Assembly: GCA_021234155.1 (NCBI GenBank)
Contig: JAJEKV010000022.1
Span: 8,990,934-9,054,933, forward strand
DNA: 64,000 bases
Reading direction: 5' to 3'
Source of the DNA: Isoetes taiwanensis
Lineage: Eukaryota > Streptophyta > Lycopodiopsida > Isoetales > Isoetaceae
A program made the translations under genes and the position numbers. Position 1 is the stretch's first letter; each line of letters begins with the position of its first letter. The notes beneath the pieces are model-generated. The model was given only the letters and a program-made list of their open reading frames with translations. It had not been told where the DNA came from and searched no databases. This document shows positions 11,771-23,140 of the stretch, piece by piece.

Positions 11771-13200
11771 TTCCTCTTTGTTTCTATTTCTCTTGGCCAT
11801 TTTTAAGGAGCCAATTGAGGCAAGGTATTTGCAGATTTGTTGAGCGAGGCCTTTAGATTTGAAAGGGTCTTCTGTTCTTTACCTTTTTCTGCTTGGAATT
11901 CTGCAAGATGGAGGTTCTGATATTGGATTTCGCCAACAAACAGATGACCAAGTAACTTATATTATGAGGACCAAGACAGAATTTTGTCGTTTGTTGCAAT
12001 CGGCAGCAGTATTGCGACTGAGTCTCCGTTGGAGGCTACAGGCAGACCCTCCAGGTAGATGATCTTCAAATCTAAGTGCGTAGGGGCTTTATCAATAAAA
12101 ACCTTTTACCCTGTTGCAGTGCCTAAGTGAACAGTGTAAGCTTTTACCTATCTCTGTGGCTTATTTCACAGCTATTCTATATGTGGCACTCAGTATTATT
12201 ACAACACATGGCCTTCTTGGCAGAAGGATGGCCTTTAAAATATCATGTAAGAATAAATCTGAGACAGCCTGAGACAATAAGCCGACCCGGGGATTTCACC
12301 TAGGCATATGGGGATACCTCATGTGCGTGCAAGGGGTCATGTGCGTGCAAGGGGTCACTAAAAAACCCCTGTATACGACTTTTTGGAGGTGGAAAACCCC
12401 TACATACGTAAATGGGAAAAGCCAGTTTCAAAGCCCCCTACCGTGGATGTACTTATGGAATATCTTCGTTTTTACATACCCCTATCCGATCTTGTACTGA
12501 CGCTTGCATACCGAAGACATACCCCTACCGAAGACATACCCCATACCTCAATGTTATGCTGGGGGTATATTGGGCATAATACACCCAACATATGGTATAC
12601 CTATACGTATTGAGGTATGTTATTGAGGTAGGAGATTACTTCCATGGTTCAATCAAACATTGAGGTAGGAGATTGCTTCACATTTGACCTTGATTTCTTC
12701 CAAGTTGCTTTTTGTTCTAGGCATGCTAGACCATATAACTGTGTTGCACTGTATCGTTACATATGGCATATTAGAATATGGGCAAGAATATGGCTCGGGA
12801 TATTTAGAAATACTTAATGGGTAGGGTATACCGGGGGTATACCCTACAATTGCACACAACCACCTGTGTTGAAAGATTCCACTTCATATTGACTTAAATT
12901 GAACAAGTTGTATAATAAATTAAACAGTTGTAAATCCATGTATTTTAAATGGTATTTTTAACGTATATCCATCAATGGACATAAATTTTGTTTAATGTAT
13001 TGTCTGCCAAGACTAGGCTAGAGAATAACAATAAGATGTAGAGCATGTAGCTGCTTGCATGAGACATGAACATAAATGTGTGAGAAACCATTGGTTGCAT
13101 TGTCGCTGATTTGAGCACAAAAATTTATATACAGGACTGGCACAAAGAATACAAATAATATAAAATCAAGCCAAAATCCGCAAAGAATTGAAATAGGTAG
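11771..13200. other. Intergenic with short direct repeats
   Basis: No gene is supported. Short direct repeats include CATGTGCGTGCAAGGGGT twice near 12319-12356, ACCGAAGACATACCCCT near 12510-12540, and ATTGAGGTAGGAGATT twice near 12620-12675. A palindromic GGGTATACC cluster lies near 12825-12845. Confidence 0.5.
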
Positions 13201-13206
13201 TTTTAA

Positions 13207-15670
13207 AGTGTAAAAAGCTACAGCCTACCAGAATATCAAACTTATTTGTTGAGCCTCCAATAGAAAGCTCAGGTTGCACTCCCTGTGACAAATCTTGTAT
13301 CCAGCATAAAGCTATCTTGTACTCGTCATGTAAAATATGCGTCCAAACATCCAAAATACAAAGAAATTGGAGATGCAAGACCGGTTACCTGTAACCAAAC
13401 AGACCAACATTAGCAAATAATTGGTAATGAGGCAAGGGTTAACAGGTAAGCAGTGGTCTTGGCATGGCTCATCGCCCTTCACCAACAATAATTCAATTTA
13501 TATCAATTACTATGATGAAACCAATTATTTGCTTATTTTACAAAGTATGAAAACGAACCATATCCTGCATTTCTGCAGGTCAAGAATTATTTAGACACCC
13601 CCCCAGTTCTTCATAACCTTGGTGTATCAGTTCTGCTCCCCATCCAGGATTTTCAATGGGCTCCATCTTACTCATAGACTAGACTATTTAATTACGGCAG
13701 GCCTGTACCATTTCCTATACCTTAAGTTCATATTATTGAAGTTTGTGCTGCACCATTATTTGCACTACTAAGCACTGCATGTTCCAGCACTCTTATCGCA
13801 CATATTATTTACTGAGCTATATTTATCCCAGACCTCTATTGTATTAATTTATCTCAAATTTGAACCTCGATTTAGAATGTTCGGAATATAGCCGATTATG
13901 TTTCGCGCACAATCTTAAACGAAATATCTGCTAAAAATAGTGTTACACTAGATTATTGAGAGCATATCTGTTCATGTTCTACCCATTAAATTATTCGGGC
14001 GAAAGCATGCATAAGGTTTCAATTCTTTCAAGAGTTTAAACATAAGCTATAGTATGGATGTGAGACTTAGTCATGCCAGACGTGATATTAAAACACAAAA
14101 GAACCTGGTTAAGTTGTCGCTCCTCTTCACTATCTTCTTTACTAGCTGCAATATGCCATGTGCCATGTTGCAACGTTGCTGCAATCTTCACTGTCTTTAG
14201 GGACACACTTGCTATCAGGATTTTTGGAGACGAATTTATGCATCCTTGTTGTATGCAGAAGTGATCAACTTTATCTCTTCAATATATGTAGCCAATTGCT
14301 TGGTTGATTGAGTTGGCAATTCTCCAGCCTGCTTGCAAAGCATAGCAACAAAGAACCGGACCTTTGATTACGCTTACAAAGAACTAGTGCCAATGCATTG
14401 AGTGCACGGGGTGCACCGAGCTCAAGGGTACTTGAGCTCAAAGCTTCTCAAGGGTGCTTGTGATATGTGATAATGCATTGTGATATGTGATATTTATCTA
14501 CGGTTTAAGCTTCTCGATCTAAGGCCTAGGCCGAGTTTTAAACTGGTTTTATAAATACACCAGAATGTGATGCTAGAGTGCAGACGCGATCAAACTCATT
14601 TTTCCTTAGTCATGCATAAATAATATGACCCTTAAAGAAAACTTAAAAAGAACCTCGATTGACTTGAAACTCCTGGTTGAGTTGAAGCTCCTCTGCTTTC
14701 TCAAAATCATCAGCTTCAAATGGAACAATGTCCACAGCTTCTTCTATAGCAGCAGCACTATTCGTGCCATCCTCATTTGCCTCTTACTTACAGTTTTTGG
14801 AGACGAATTTGTGCCTTATTTTTCCGTCCATCTTGGCAGCTTGAGCATTGCTATATTGTATTTTTCCACAAGCTGGATCTTGTTGGGCGCTCTCTCCATT
14901 CGTGAGATAGTAGCCAAGCTCTATAATGGGCTTAGAAGCAAGAACTAGCAGAGGCGCAATGCATTTTTGCAGACGACACTTAACGGATTAACCTAAGCCA
15001 TTACACAAAGATGATCAACCTAAGCCATTACACAAAGATCACAAACTACCAACATACCTCCTGAAGTCTTCCTTTCTCAATAACCGCAACTCCGAGGCCT
15101 TGTACTGTTTCTTGGCATTCTTTGCTCGTTCAGACTATCTTCTGATTCCAGGCTGGATTTGGGCCTCTATGCCCCTAACATATGCAAAGATTAACAGAAA
15201 TATGAGTAATGAAAATTAAAGCAAGAGGTTCAAAGCTTCGGATCTTCAAGCACCCCTACCGTATCAAGCGGGTGAGGAGTTCCCGCCCATAGCACCCCTA
15301 AACGACGACGTCCGAAACAAACACCAAAGACCAGATTTTTTTCGGGCCAGATATCTGAGCGGGTGAGGAGGCAAAAACCCCTACCCAGTCACGCACATGT
15401 TTGATACGGAATTTTAAGGGTGAAACCCCCGGGTAAGCCGAGTTTTCTTGAGATAATGATAACACGACTATTTTACATGAAGCAAGCATCTTTAGTACAA
15501 ACAGGTGGATTCTACAGCCCAAATTTGATTACTCTAACATTGTTATGGGGGTTGTCAATCCTTTGTTGCACAACTTCATTTGCTTTGTCAGGACAAGTAG
15601 TTGCACATTCCTTGATTTTTTCTGGAAAAATTGGATGTGAAGATGGCTTGAGCAACAAGTTGTATGCCTG
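13207..15670 (-). pseudogene. Unrecognised exon-like pieces of a minus-strand gene
   Basis: Several short open blocks on the minus strand have coding character and splice-like edges. They are 15660-15530 (contains HPIFPEKIKECATTCPD), 14940-14800 (ends MDGKIRHKFVSKNC before a GTAAGT), 14790-14660 (acidic, IEEAVDIVPFEADDFEKAEE), 14250-14100 (HKFVSKN again, with internal stops), and about 13236-13290 (GVQPELSIGGSTNKFDIL between an AG and a GT). The HKFVSKN block appears twice, so an exon pair has been duplicated. I do not recognise the family. In-frame stops in the copy near 14150 suggest that at least that copy is dead. Interrupting repeats lie at 15240-15410. Confidence 0.35.
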
Positions 15671-15788
15671 AATGTTCAAAAGAGTTCAAAGAAAAATGTG
15701 CAAAAAATTTACTGCCAACCTCGGATCACAGAAATAGAAAAAATATTAAGGCCATAAAAATTCATCAATCTCCAAAGAGCATATATAG

Positions 15789-15965
15789 TCTTACATCCGG
15801 ATGTAAGACATTACTCTGGCAAGCAAATATAGTTTGCTTATTTTTTGGGGGCCGAATGTAAGACATTACTTTGGCAAGCAAATATAGTTTGCGCAAACTA
15901 TATTTTTTGGGGGCCGAATGTAAGACATTACTTTGGCAAGCAAATATAGTTTGCGTATTTTTTGG
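15789..15965. repeat. Perfect palindrome plus 55-62-bp tandem repeats
   Basis: A perfect 22-base palindrome (GTCTTACATCC and its complement) lies at 15789-15810. Its right half starts the first of three direct repeats (15801, 15856, 15918) that share ATGTAAGACATTACT and GGCAAGCAAATATAGTTTGC. The repeats are separated by TTTTTTGGGG runs. Confidence 0.9.
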
Positions 15966-16462
15966 GGTTCCCAATTTTCATTCCTTATGATCTATTGTAT
16001 TGTCCTTGCAATATCGTGTTGGAAAAAATAAAAAATTAATTGTAGCTATGTGACAATAGCTAGGAAGCACATGATGTGCCCTTAACTCCTCAAAAAAATG
16101 TAGAAACCTAATATAATCAAACAATACTTGATTGAGAATATATAAATTGGACATATAAACTTGCCTTTTGTACGCATTTTAGCAGTGTAGAAATCTAATA
16201 CAATCCAGGAGCACTCGATTGAGAGTATGTCTTCCGAACACATAAACTTGGCTAGTGGAACTTGGCTAGTGGACGATTCAAAAAGCTGGACTACTCCTTG
16301 AGAATTACTCTGAGTAATGAGGCTTCTACATAGTTTGTTTGATACTTACAACCATAATAAGCAAGCTAACCCTCCATTTACTTATTGGGCAACACCACTA
16401 CTCCATTTATCTTTACAAAATGTACTAAAAGGCATTGCGCCGCGACAAAATCTTGTATAAGG
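15966..16462. other. Intergenic, no supported gene
   Basis: AT-rich, with two diverged copies of an ATAATCAA/ACTTGATTGAGA-type segment (about 16110-16140 and 16200-16230). No coding signal is seen. Confidence 0.5.
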
Positions 16463-16561
16463 GAATGGCCCGCTGGGCTTGATTCCAGCGCAGGAAAACT
16501 GGCCGACGCCGGAGGCGGAGGCCGGTTTGACTGCGCTGGAATCAAGCCCAGCGGGCCATTC
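16463..16561. repeat. Perfect 31-bp foldback hairpin
   Basis: The arms at 16463-16493 and 16531-16561 are perfect inverted complements, GC-rich and starting GAATGGCCCGC. The stem continues inward through AAACTGGCC / GGCCGGTTT with one mismatch, leaving a loop of about 15 bases. Perfect arms imply recent origin or selection on folding. It lies about 360 bp upstream of the F-box start codon. Confidence 0.95.
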
Positions 16562-16566
16562 GATTA

Positions 16567-16798
16567 ACGTGAAGGACGGCTGGGCTGCATTTCAGCCGTT
16601 GATCGCTGCCACGTGGATGGCACAGATGTTCTTTGTACAGAATGTGGACCAACAGCGGAACAAAATTCAGAATGTCGACCAGCAATGACAGAATGTAGAC
16701 CAAGGAGAAATCCACAAAAAGAAAATGTGCCACGTGGCGACATCACATTGGCGGATAAGACTGAATGCAGCCCAACCGTCCTTTACGTAAATATAAAT
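16567..16798. mobile_element. MITE-like element with terminal inverted repeats
   Basis: The ends ACGTGAAGGACGGCTGGGC (16567) and its near complement ending at 16798 form an inverted repeat with two mismatches in the first 24 bases. A further inner match runs around GCCACGTGG. The interior holds three direct copies of CAGAATGT.GACCA. There is no coding capacity. It lies directly upstream of the F-box gene and its right end reaches that gene's TATA-like box, so it may contribute promoter sequence. Confidence 0.75.
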
Positions 16799-16806
16799 TG
16801 TCCTTG
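16795..16806 (+). promoter_or_regulatory. Candidate TATA box of the F-box gene
   Basis: AAATATAAAT sits about 120 bp upstream of the F-box start codon, at the right edge of the MITE. The position suits a TATA element with a leader of about 90 bases. This is inferred from position and composition only. Confidence 0.4.
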
Positions 16807-16918
16807 AGTAATTGCTGCCTGCATTCATTCTCTACGTGGATTCAACCATAGTGAAATCGACCACGATTCAAGAAACAGGATTAAAACCCTAAAGCTCCAC
16901 CAAAGCTTGGGTCACGCC

Positions 16919-18049
16919 ATGGCAAATGCCGAAGCTCGAGCTGCTGATATGCCCTTGCTGCCGGATGATGCTTTATACAAAGTGCTCCTTTCGTTGGGCG
17001 ACGTAGCCGATGTTGCGCGCTTTTCTCTGGTCTCCAAATATTGGTACAGAACTATTCACTCAGACTCCTTTTGGAACATGCAACCTGCTTGCTCTCGTCG
17101 TGTTTTATGTCAATTGGATCTTGATAATTCTGAATTCACTTGGGCTGATCTTCCTACATCTTCCAATGCAAATTGTTTGTGGAGACCCTTCAGGGAGCTC
17201 CAAAATGTAAATTTTCAAGAGCTTATTGCCAGTAGAAAGAATTATCCAAATACAAATATACCAGAGTGTATTCTCGTTCGATTTTCGCATGGTCTTTTGT
17301 GCACTCATAATCAGCATTCAGATGTATTCCGTGTGTTTAATCCGTTCAAATCTTCGGCTCCCATCGATGTTCTGGTTCCTCCCAAAGATGTGATGGGTCG
17401 TCATAGCATTGCGTCTCATTCTTTCCATTTTGACCTGTTGACTAAAAGCTACGTGGTCATCCTTACTGTTCGACGTTGTAGGGGAATATTTTACCTTGTC
17501 ATTTATCAGTCAAGCACTAGTGGATGGAGTAGAAGCAAACCTGTGAAAGCTTTTTTTGATACATGGGGTCAAACCTGCATTGGAGATTCTATGCATATTT
17601 TAGACTGTGCAAACTACATCATATGTAACTACAACATTGCTGAAGACTCTTGGTCAAAAAAAAAAATCGATGCCAGCAAAAAAGGGATTCGGGAGGGGCA
17701 GTTGGCACAAATTAAGGGCGAGCTTTCGTTTGTTGGAAGGATTGAGAATGAATTTTGTGTGTGGATTCCTCATGAGATGAAGACATCATATGCTCTCATA
17801 AAGCTCATTTCAATAACAATAAGTGATAGTCCATGGTTTCAGGCTGATTCTTTTTTGCCTGTAGACGATGTCTTGTTGGTGACTCTAGACGATGGATTAG
17901 TAATTTATCATGCCTCCACCAATAGCTTGCAGCTTTTGGACTGTCCAGAATGTGTAGCGCATTGCTTTATAGCCGAAACAAAGGGTTTTTTTTTCTCTGG
18001 CACAGAGAACATGCACAATCATCTGAATTGCCAGACATTAGCCTTCTAA
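16919..18049 (+). CDS. F-box protein, single exon
   Basis: An uninterrupted reading frame of 376 codons. The N-terminus holds an F-box (residues about 12-52): LPDDALYKVLLSLGDVADV, then RFSLVSKYWYRTIHSDSFW. This helix-rich motif binds Skp1 and links substrates to an SCF ubiquitin ligase. The remaining 320 residues look like a beta-propeller-type or F-box-associated region, with repeated aromatic and W-containing strands, but I cannot name kelch units with confidence. The start is the ATG at 16919 because it lies in CGCCATGGC, a good plant initiation context; an upstream TTG in frame is ignored. It ends in TAA-type context at 18047-18049 with AT-rich 3' sequence and AATAAA-like signals near 18595. 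No substrate can be inferred. Confidence 0.85.
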   Translation: MANAEARAADMPLLPDDALYKVLLSLGDVADVARFSLVSKYWYRTIHSDSFWNMQPACSRRVLCQLDLDNSEFTWADLPTSSNANCLWRPFRELQNVNFQELIASRKNYPNTNIPECILVRFSHGLLCTHNQHSDVFRVFNPFKSSAPIDVLVPPKDVMGRHSIASHSFHFDLLTKSYVVILTVRRCRGIFYLVIYQSSTSGWSRSKPVKAFFDTWGQTCIGDSMHILDCANYIICNYNIAEDSWSKKKIDASKKGIREGQLAQIKGELSFVGRIENEFCVWIPHEMKTSYALIKLISITISDSPWFQADSFLPVDDVLLVTLDDGLVIYHASTNSLQLLDCPECVAHCFIAETKGFFFSGTENMHNHLNCQTLAF

Positions 18050-20383
18050 GAAAATGCATTTTTATCATTTACTTGTGAAACGTTGAAAGAAATGCACTGT
18101 ATCATTTACCTGTGAAACGTTGGAAAAAAACTTTTACTTGATCCCAGTATACTCATTTGTATCCAAAAGTGCAATTGTGTACCATGTTTGTAATGGTTCT
18201 GGATGATGATCGTTGGAGAATGGGATTCAGTTATCTTCTTGCCGTTTGGTGTGTTGCTGTACTGCAGTGATGTACTGCAGGTCCAAGAGTCCTTCAGTTT
18301 AATTTGTTTTGGATATTGTTTTGAGTCCTAACTATCTCCTTATAATGTCCGAGACTGAAAAAACTCATAGACGATGACCTGTCATTATCTGCTTGCATTT
18401 CCTTGTAAAATTCAAGTTAAAGAGCAGTACTACAAATGTTTTAGCATGATAGAACTTTTAGTTTGCGTTGTTTCCATTTTAACGTTGCATGAAATGCATA
18501 AAGGATATTGATGTTTGGTATAAGTAACAGATATTGCTGTACTCAAAGATTGGTGTAGCATGTCTTTGTAACACCATTCCAAGGCTTTGATAGCATAAAT
18601 AAATAGTAGGGAATATTAGCAAAATAACTGCTCTAAGAATGTTGCAATGAACTGCAAAAGAATTTTATGTACTATTAGATTATCTGATTGCCTGCATTGT
18701 AAAGGCCCTGAGCATTGTAATGAGTATACTGGTATTTGTGAATTTAAAGTGCATCTATAATTAAGATGCATTGTGTGATACAAATAGAGATACATAAATC
18801 TGTCCAATGGAATAGCTGTAGCCATTCGTGTCCCTTGCAGCATTGAAGATCAGTATAGTATGTTTTTCAAAGACCATTGCAGAAAGAAACAGTTAAATGA
18901 TACGAAAGATGCATCTTATCTAGTTTAAAGAAAGGAGAGTCTCATTACCAGAACAATTGACTTGTAAATATTGTAGTACACTCAAGGTACGTGCTATTAG
19001 GTATCGTGCCATCCATTGTAAGGGGGATTTTCCATACACATGAAACATGCAGGTTTTCTGGAGGCTAGGCTTTTTGGAGGTCAGTTCCCCTGATCGCCTC
19101 ATTCCGAGGGACTCAGGTTTGGGACCTCGACAAAAGTAATGCATCACCATTACTTGATCCTCGGGTCTTGGACTTGATTTGATCAATCAGCTCGGTTTCG
19201 TTCTTGTGCATCAATCGGCTGAGATTTTGCAAGGAAAAATCTAAAAGTCTTTTGATTCATGGGAGCTCAAAAAGCTTTGGCATTGAGGTCTCGGCTCCAG
19301 ATCCCTTCATGGGAAACCCCCCTAAGCCCCTGATCAAAAATAAGGAGATAATTGGCTGAATGTAACTAGTGACAATGAAGAGGAGCAGGAATAGTTCAAC
19401 AATTTGGCTTGTTGGAGAGAATGGAAATATGGATAGTGAACATACCATACTGCCCTTGTTTGACTGTATATTGCTCTTCTTATGAGCCACATGTGAACGT
19501 GTAGAATGTGGCCTCGTTTTTTTCGATCCAGTTTAAGAGAAACAGAAAGTGTGAGATGATGATGTTAGCAACAAACAGATTCTTGGACAACGTTTAGCAA
19601 AAGCAATCGCGATGTCCCAAATGAAGATTTATTACGCAGTCTGCAGTAGAAAGGGATTGTTGTTAACTTGAAATGCCTTAATGTTCAGCAGATAGAACTC
19701 TAGAGATTTCTTTTGTCTGCATAAGAACCTCAGTACATGGGCATGAAGTTTAACCACCTTAATGTGAATGAGTGACAATGGTTGATGATGTGTTATGCGA
19801 GCTTGAATGATGTAGACACAATGGCACTTATATTTGGAAGCAGCAATGTAAAGGGGATGTCATCATGATTTTCTATTCATATGGCGCTCTGGATGCCATG
19901 CCAGGGATGTGCTCTGTGTGGATGGGGTAGAGAATACGAAGTTGCGTAAATTGAAGGATGAAATTTGCCTCTACAAATCGAAGAGTTTCTGTCTAAATCC
20001 TGCAGTATTGTGCAAATAGATGGTAAAGTAAGCTTTGAGTAGCGTGACAAATCTAAAAACTAGGTCGTGTTGCCTATGTCATTTCAGTCATATGTCGAAG
20101 CAACTCTAGGATATTGTTCCTAGCAGATATATCATATTGCTATCTGATAATATTGATAATATAATATGACATCAACTTGACCATTGTTAAACCTACCAAG
20201 TTCAGAAGCATTTTGCTAGTCGAAATTTCCAAAATACTTAGAATACTATTTGGAAAATATTCATTGCATGTGTTTTGTTAAAACATTGTACTTTGTCAAT
20301 CATATCCATTGAAATAAAATTATATAATTTAGCATTAGATGTATTTGCACTTGACTATCGGAGTGCCACTTTACAAATCAAAC
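18050..20383. other. 3' flank of the F-box gene and intergenic DNA
   Basis: The first few hundred bases could be 3' UTR (AATAAATAAATAG near 18596). Two diverged copies of AAATGCA..TATCATTTACTTGTGAAACGTTG lie near 18050 and 18095. Nothing coding was recognised on either strand in the rest. Confidence 0.5.
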
Positions 20384-20437
20384 TTTAGTCTAGACAACAT
20401 GAAATCAAACTTTAGTCTAGACAACATGTACGACGAA
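20383..20437. repeat. Tandem duplication, 27-bp units
   Basis: Two essentially identical adjacent copies of AATCAAACTTTAGTCTAGAC plus CAACATG. Confidence 0.95.
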
Positions 20438-20535
20438 TCCTTAGTTGACATGCTCAAGGCAACATATTCCATAAGCAAAATAGAGGACTAGAGTGCATTA
20501 AGACAAAGAACTCTTAAGATTGATTTACTTGAAAA

Positions 20536-21735
20536 ATATAATAATAATCATTATAATAATTAGATCGAGCTTCATGAGACCCAAAAGGTCATGAAGCTAA
20601 ATGTACATCCACTGATTTCAAACTTTGCAGTACTAGTTCACGATGGGTTTCTATTTTTAACATAAAAGTACCCAGCTTCAAAGGCTCTATTTGCAATAAA
20701 GTAAAAAAATTCTGGAAATCTTCTTGACTGATCTCAAAATCATCGCGTATTTTCTGGTAATGAGGACAGTATAAAACGACATGTTCCTCATCTTCAATGT
20801 GTCCCATGTCACAAGAACATGGTTGATCTTCTCTTGAAATCCCTTCATAACGACATGTCTCAACCCGCAACCGGTGAGAACCCAGTCTATATCGTGCAAT
20901 CACCTTCCTAAGCCATGGTTGCGCTCTTGTTCCATATACACAAGCATGGGATTAACCTCCATCAGGTAGAAATTCATCTTGGTCCCTTTTTCATGCCACA
21001 ACCTCTCAATTACCTTAGGTAGCACTATGTCCCTGACACTTGCATCAGAATCCGACCAATCTTGTACATCCAACCCCCATTTGCTTGTCCACATTTTAAC
21101 ATCAGAGAACCATCCATTCTCAGAAGACATTTGCATTCCTGTGTATGGAAGCATGTCATTGTCCAAGCTTTTAACCCGATTAATGTACGCAATTGTCTGG
21201 CACAAGGCCTCCGCCTCTAGTGGGAGCATTCCAACCTCTGACAAGATCATTGCATAAGGCACCTGTTTCTTGACTCCCAATTCCTCCCACAAAAACAACT
21301 TAAGAACCCCCTCTATTTTGCTCCAGAGCTTTCCGGAGATAGATGGCCCCCATATGGGAGATCCATAAAGCACGACCGTTTGAACCAAAGTTCGAAAAAG
21401 CATTTTATGCAAGTGCCATGTTTGCAAACTTGTCTTATGACATCTCCTCAAAGATGCTATATAGTGCCAATTTACCTCCCTCGCTATTCTCTTCATGATG
21501 CACTCCTTCCAATCAGAACTAGAGCTAACCTCTAAACCCAAATATTTGTATGTATCAACTACCTCCAGTTTATCTGTCCCATAAAAGAAGTCTGTTTTTG
21601 CCACAGTCCCAAAAATCATGCATTTTGATTTTGACATGTTTACCTTCATACTCTGATCTTTAGAGAATAGCTCCAAGCTATCTAGATGTACTTGTAGGCC
21701 CATTGGATTTTTGAAATAAGAACCACATCACAAGA
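20536..21735 (-). mobile_element. 5'-truncated LINE, C-terminal half of ORF2
   Basis: A long minus-strand frame (20900-21703) encodes the RT thumb and connection region. It has LFSKDQSMKVNMSKSKCMIF, TYKYLGLEVSSSSDWKE and VVLYGSPIWGP. After a frameshift near 20900 the frame continues to 20589 with the terminal zinc-binding-like block CDMGHIEDEEHVVLYCPHY. At the 5' end only the last bases of the catalytic FADD motif remain (a D-VVLIS reading near 21730), so the element is truncated at its active site. The low-coordinate end carries a TAATAATAAT-type tail (20536-20563), fitting the 3' tail of a minus-strand LINE. The same family occurs at 37205-38300. Confidence 0.85.
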
Positions 21736-23140
21736 TACATCAATAATCAATTAAGTGGTTACCAAGACCTGCCGGCAATACATCAATAACTGAATTAAGT
21801 GGTTACCAAGTGCGAGAAATCCTCGCTTTCTTAGGCACCCCATTTGAAACCCCTCGCCTTTTTGCCCCAAACCCCCTGAAAAAGAAAGCGTGTGTTTTTA
21901 TCCTTCTATCCTCATACCATGCAGATCAATACCAAAATAATCACATCCCAGAGCCGATTTCAGATTGCTATATTGAGTGGCCAACAAGCAGCTCAAATCA
22001 CTCAAAAAATACACTCTTGACTACGGTTTCGCATACATATGCCCCCAAAATCTAGGCCCAACCATCGGTGAGATACCGTCCCTTGCAAGTCAAGATGGAG
22101 TCAAACCCCAATTTCCACGTCATCCTAAGGTGCACTACAACGTATTCCATCCAAGTCAACCAAGTACATACACACCAATTTCAATAACACATCTCAATAT
22201 GAAGCATGAAGAGGGGCGTCAGTGTCACTACTCCAAAAACATGAAGAGGAAGCATGGGGATTTGAACCCCCTGCCCAAAAGGCAGTTCCAGAAAACCTCA
22301 AGATGAAAACCTCAAGACATAACCTGTTAAAGCCAAATAGAAGCACATTCTCGCGGGGGCTCTTCCCCGGTGGGCATGCCTCCAAGAGCATCTAGGCTTT
22401 GAAGGAATCTGCTTTAAGGAAAAAAAGGGCTTAATGAGCAAGCCTTCATACTCCGGACCTTCTTGCACCTAAACCTCTCGCAAAAACCAAAATGAGAATG
22501 TTTGTGAAGAAAGAAACACACAATCAAGATGCTTTTGGCTTGTCAAGATGTTTGTGCCCCCTGTCAAGATGCTTTTTGGTCAAGAGATTTTGCATGATTT
22601 ATACGCCGCTGGGTTACGGCCCCTGAACTCTGGCATCCCCAAGCAACCGCCCATCTACCAAATAAACCCTCCCATCGCAAGGAGCCGCCCATCGAAAGAA
22701 ACTGCCCCTGCTCTGCTCCAGCCGCTCCACGTGGACGCGAGGCCATCGCCACCACTGCCATTCCAAAAATTGCAAGTTCCAGAACTAACCCAATCGACCC
22801 CAATCGACCATTGGAACAACAAAACCTATTTACTGACGTCAGCATTATAACAATTTCCCATACGACTACACCCAAAAACCATCCAAAATCTTAGGTAATA
22901 CCGCTCCCAAACAACATTTTGGAAACCTAATAGGGATGTCATGAAAAATGGATAAACTTTAATTGCTTTGCATATAAAATTTTACAAACAATATTTGACT
23001 TCAATAATACAAAAAATGATATCTATTGTTTAAATTTGGTTTTCCCGGCAAGTGGGAAACTTTTTGGATTTTTTTTTCAGGCCAATTGCCTAAGGTTATA
23101 GAGAGTTTGGCAGTCGGAAAAATATTCTGATAAGCCAAAA
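21736..23140. other. Intergenic, no supported gene
   Basis: A short direct repeat (ATCAAT...AATTAAGTGGTTACCAAG) occurs twice at about 21740-21810, next to the LINE truncation point. Open frames around 22548-22875 on both strands are GC-rich but not recognised. A B-box-like GGTTCAAATCC is discussed under rejected items. Confidence 0.45.

Noticed and set aside
16385-16688. Two plus-strand frames over the foldback and MITE
   Set aside because: They arise from inverted-repeat sequence, and translation gives no protein-like signal.
22250-22330. tRNA-like B-box (GGTTCAAATCC on the minus strand) with a matching T-arm stem
   Set aside because: No A-box, anticodon arm or matching acceptor stem lies at the required distance, so it is at most a SINE or tRNA remnant.
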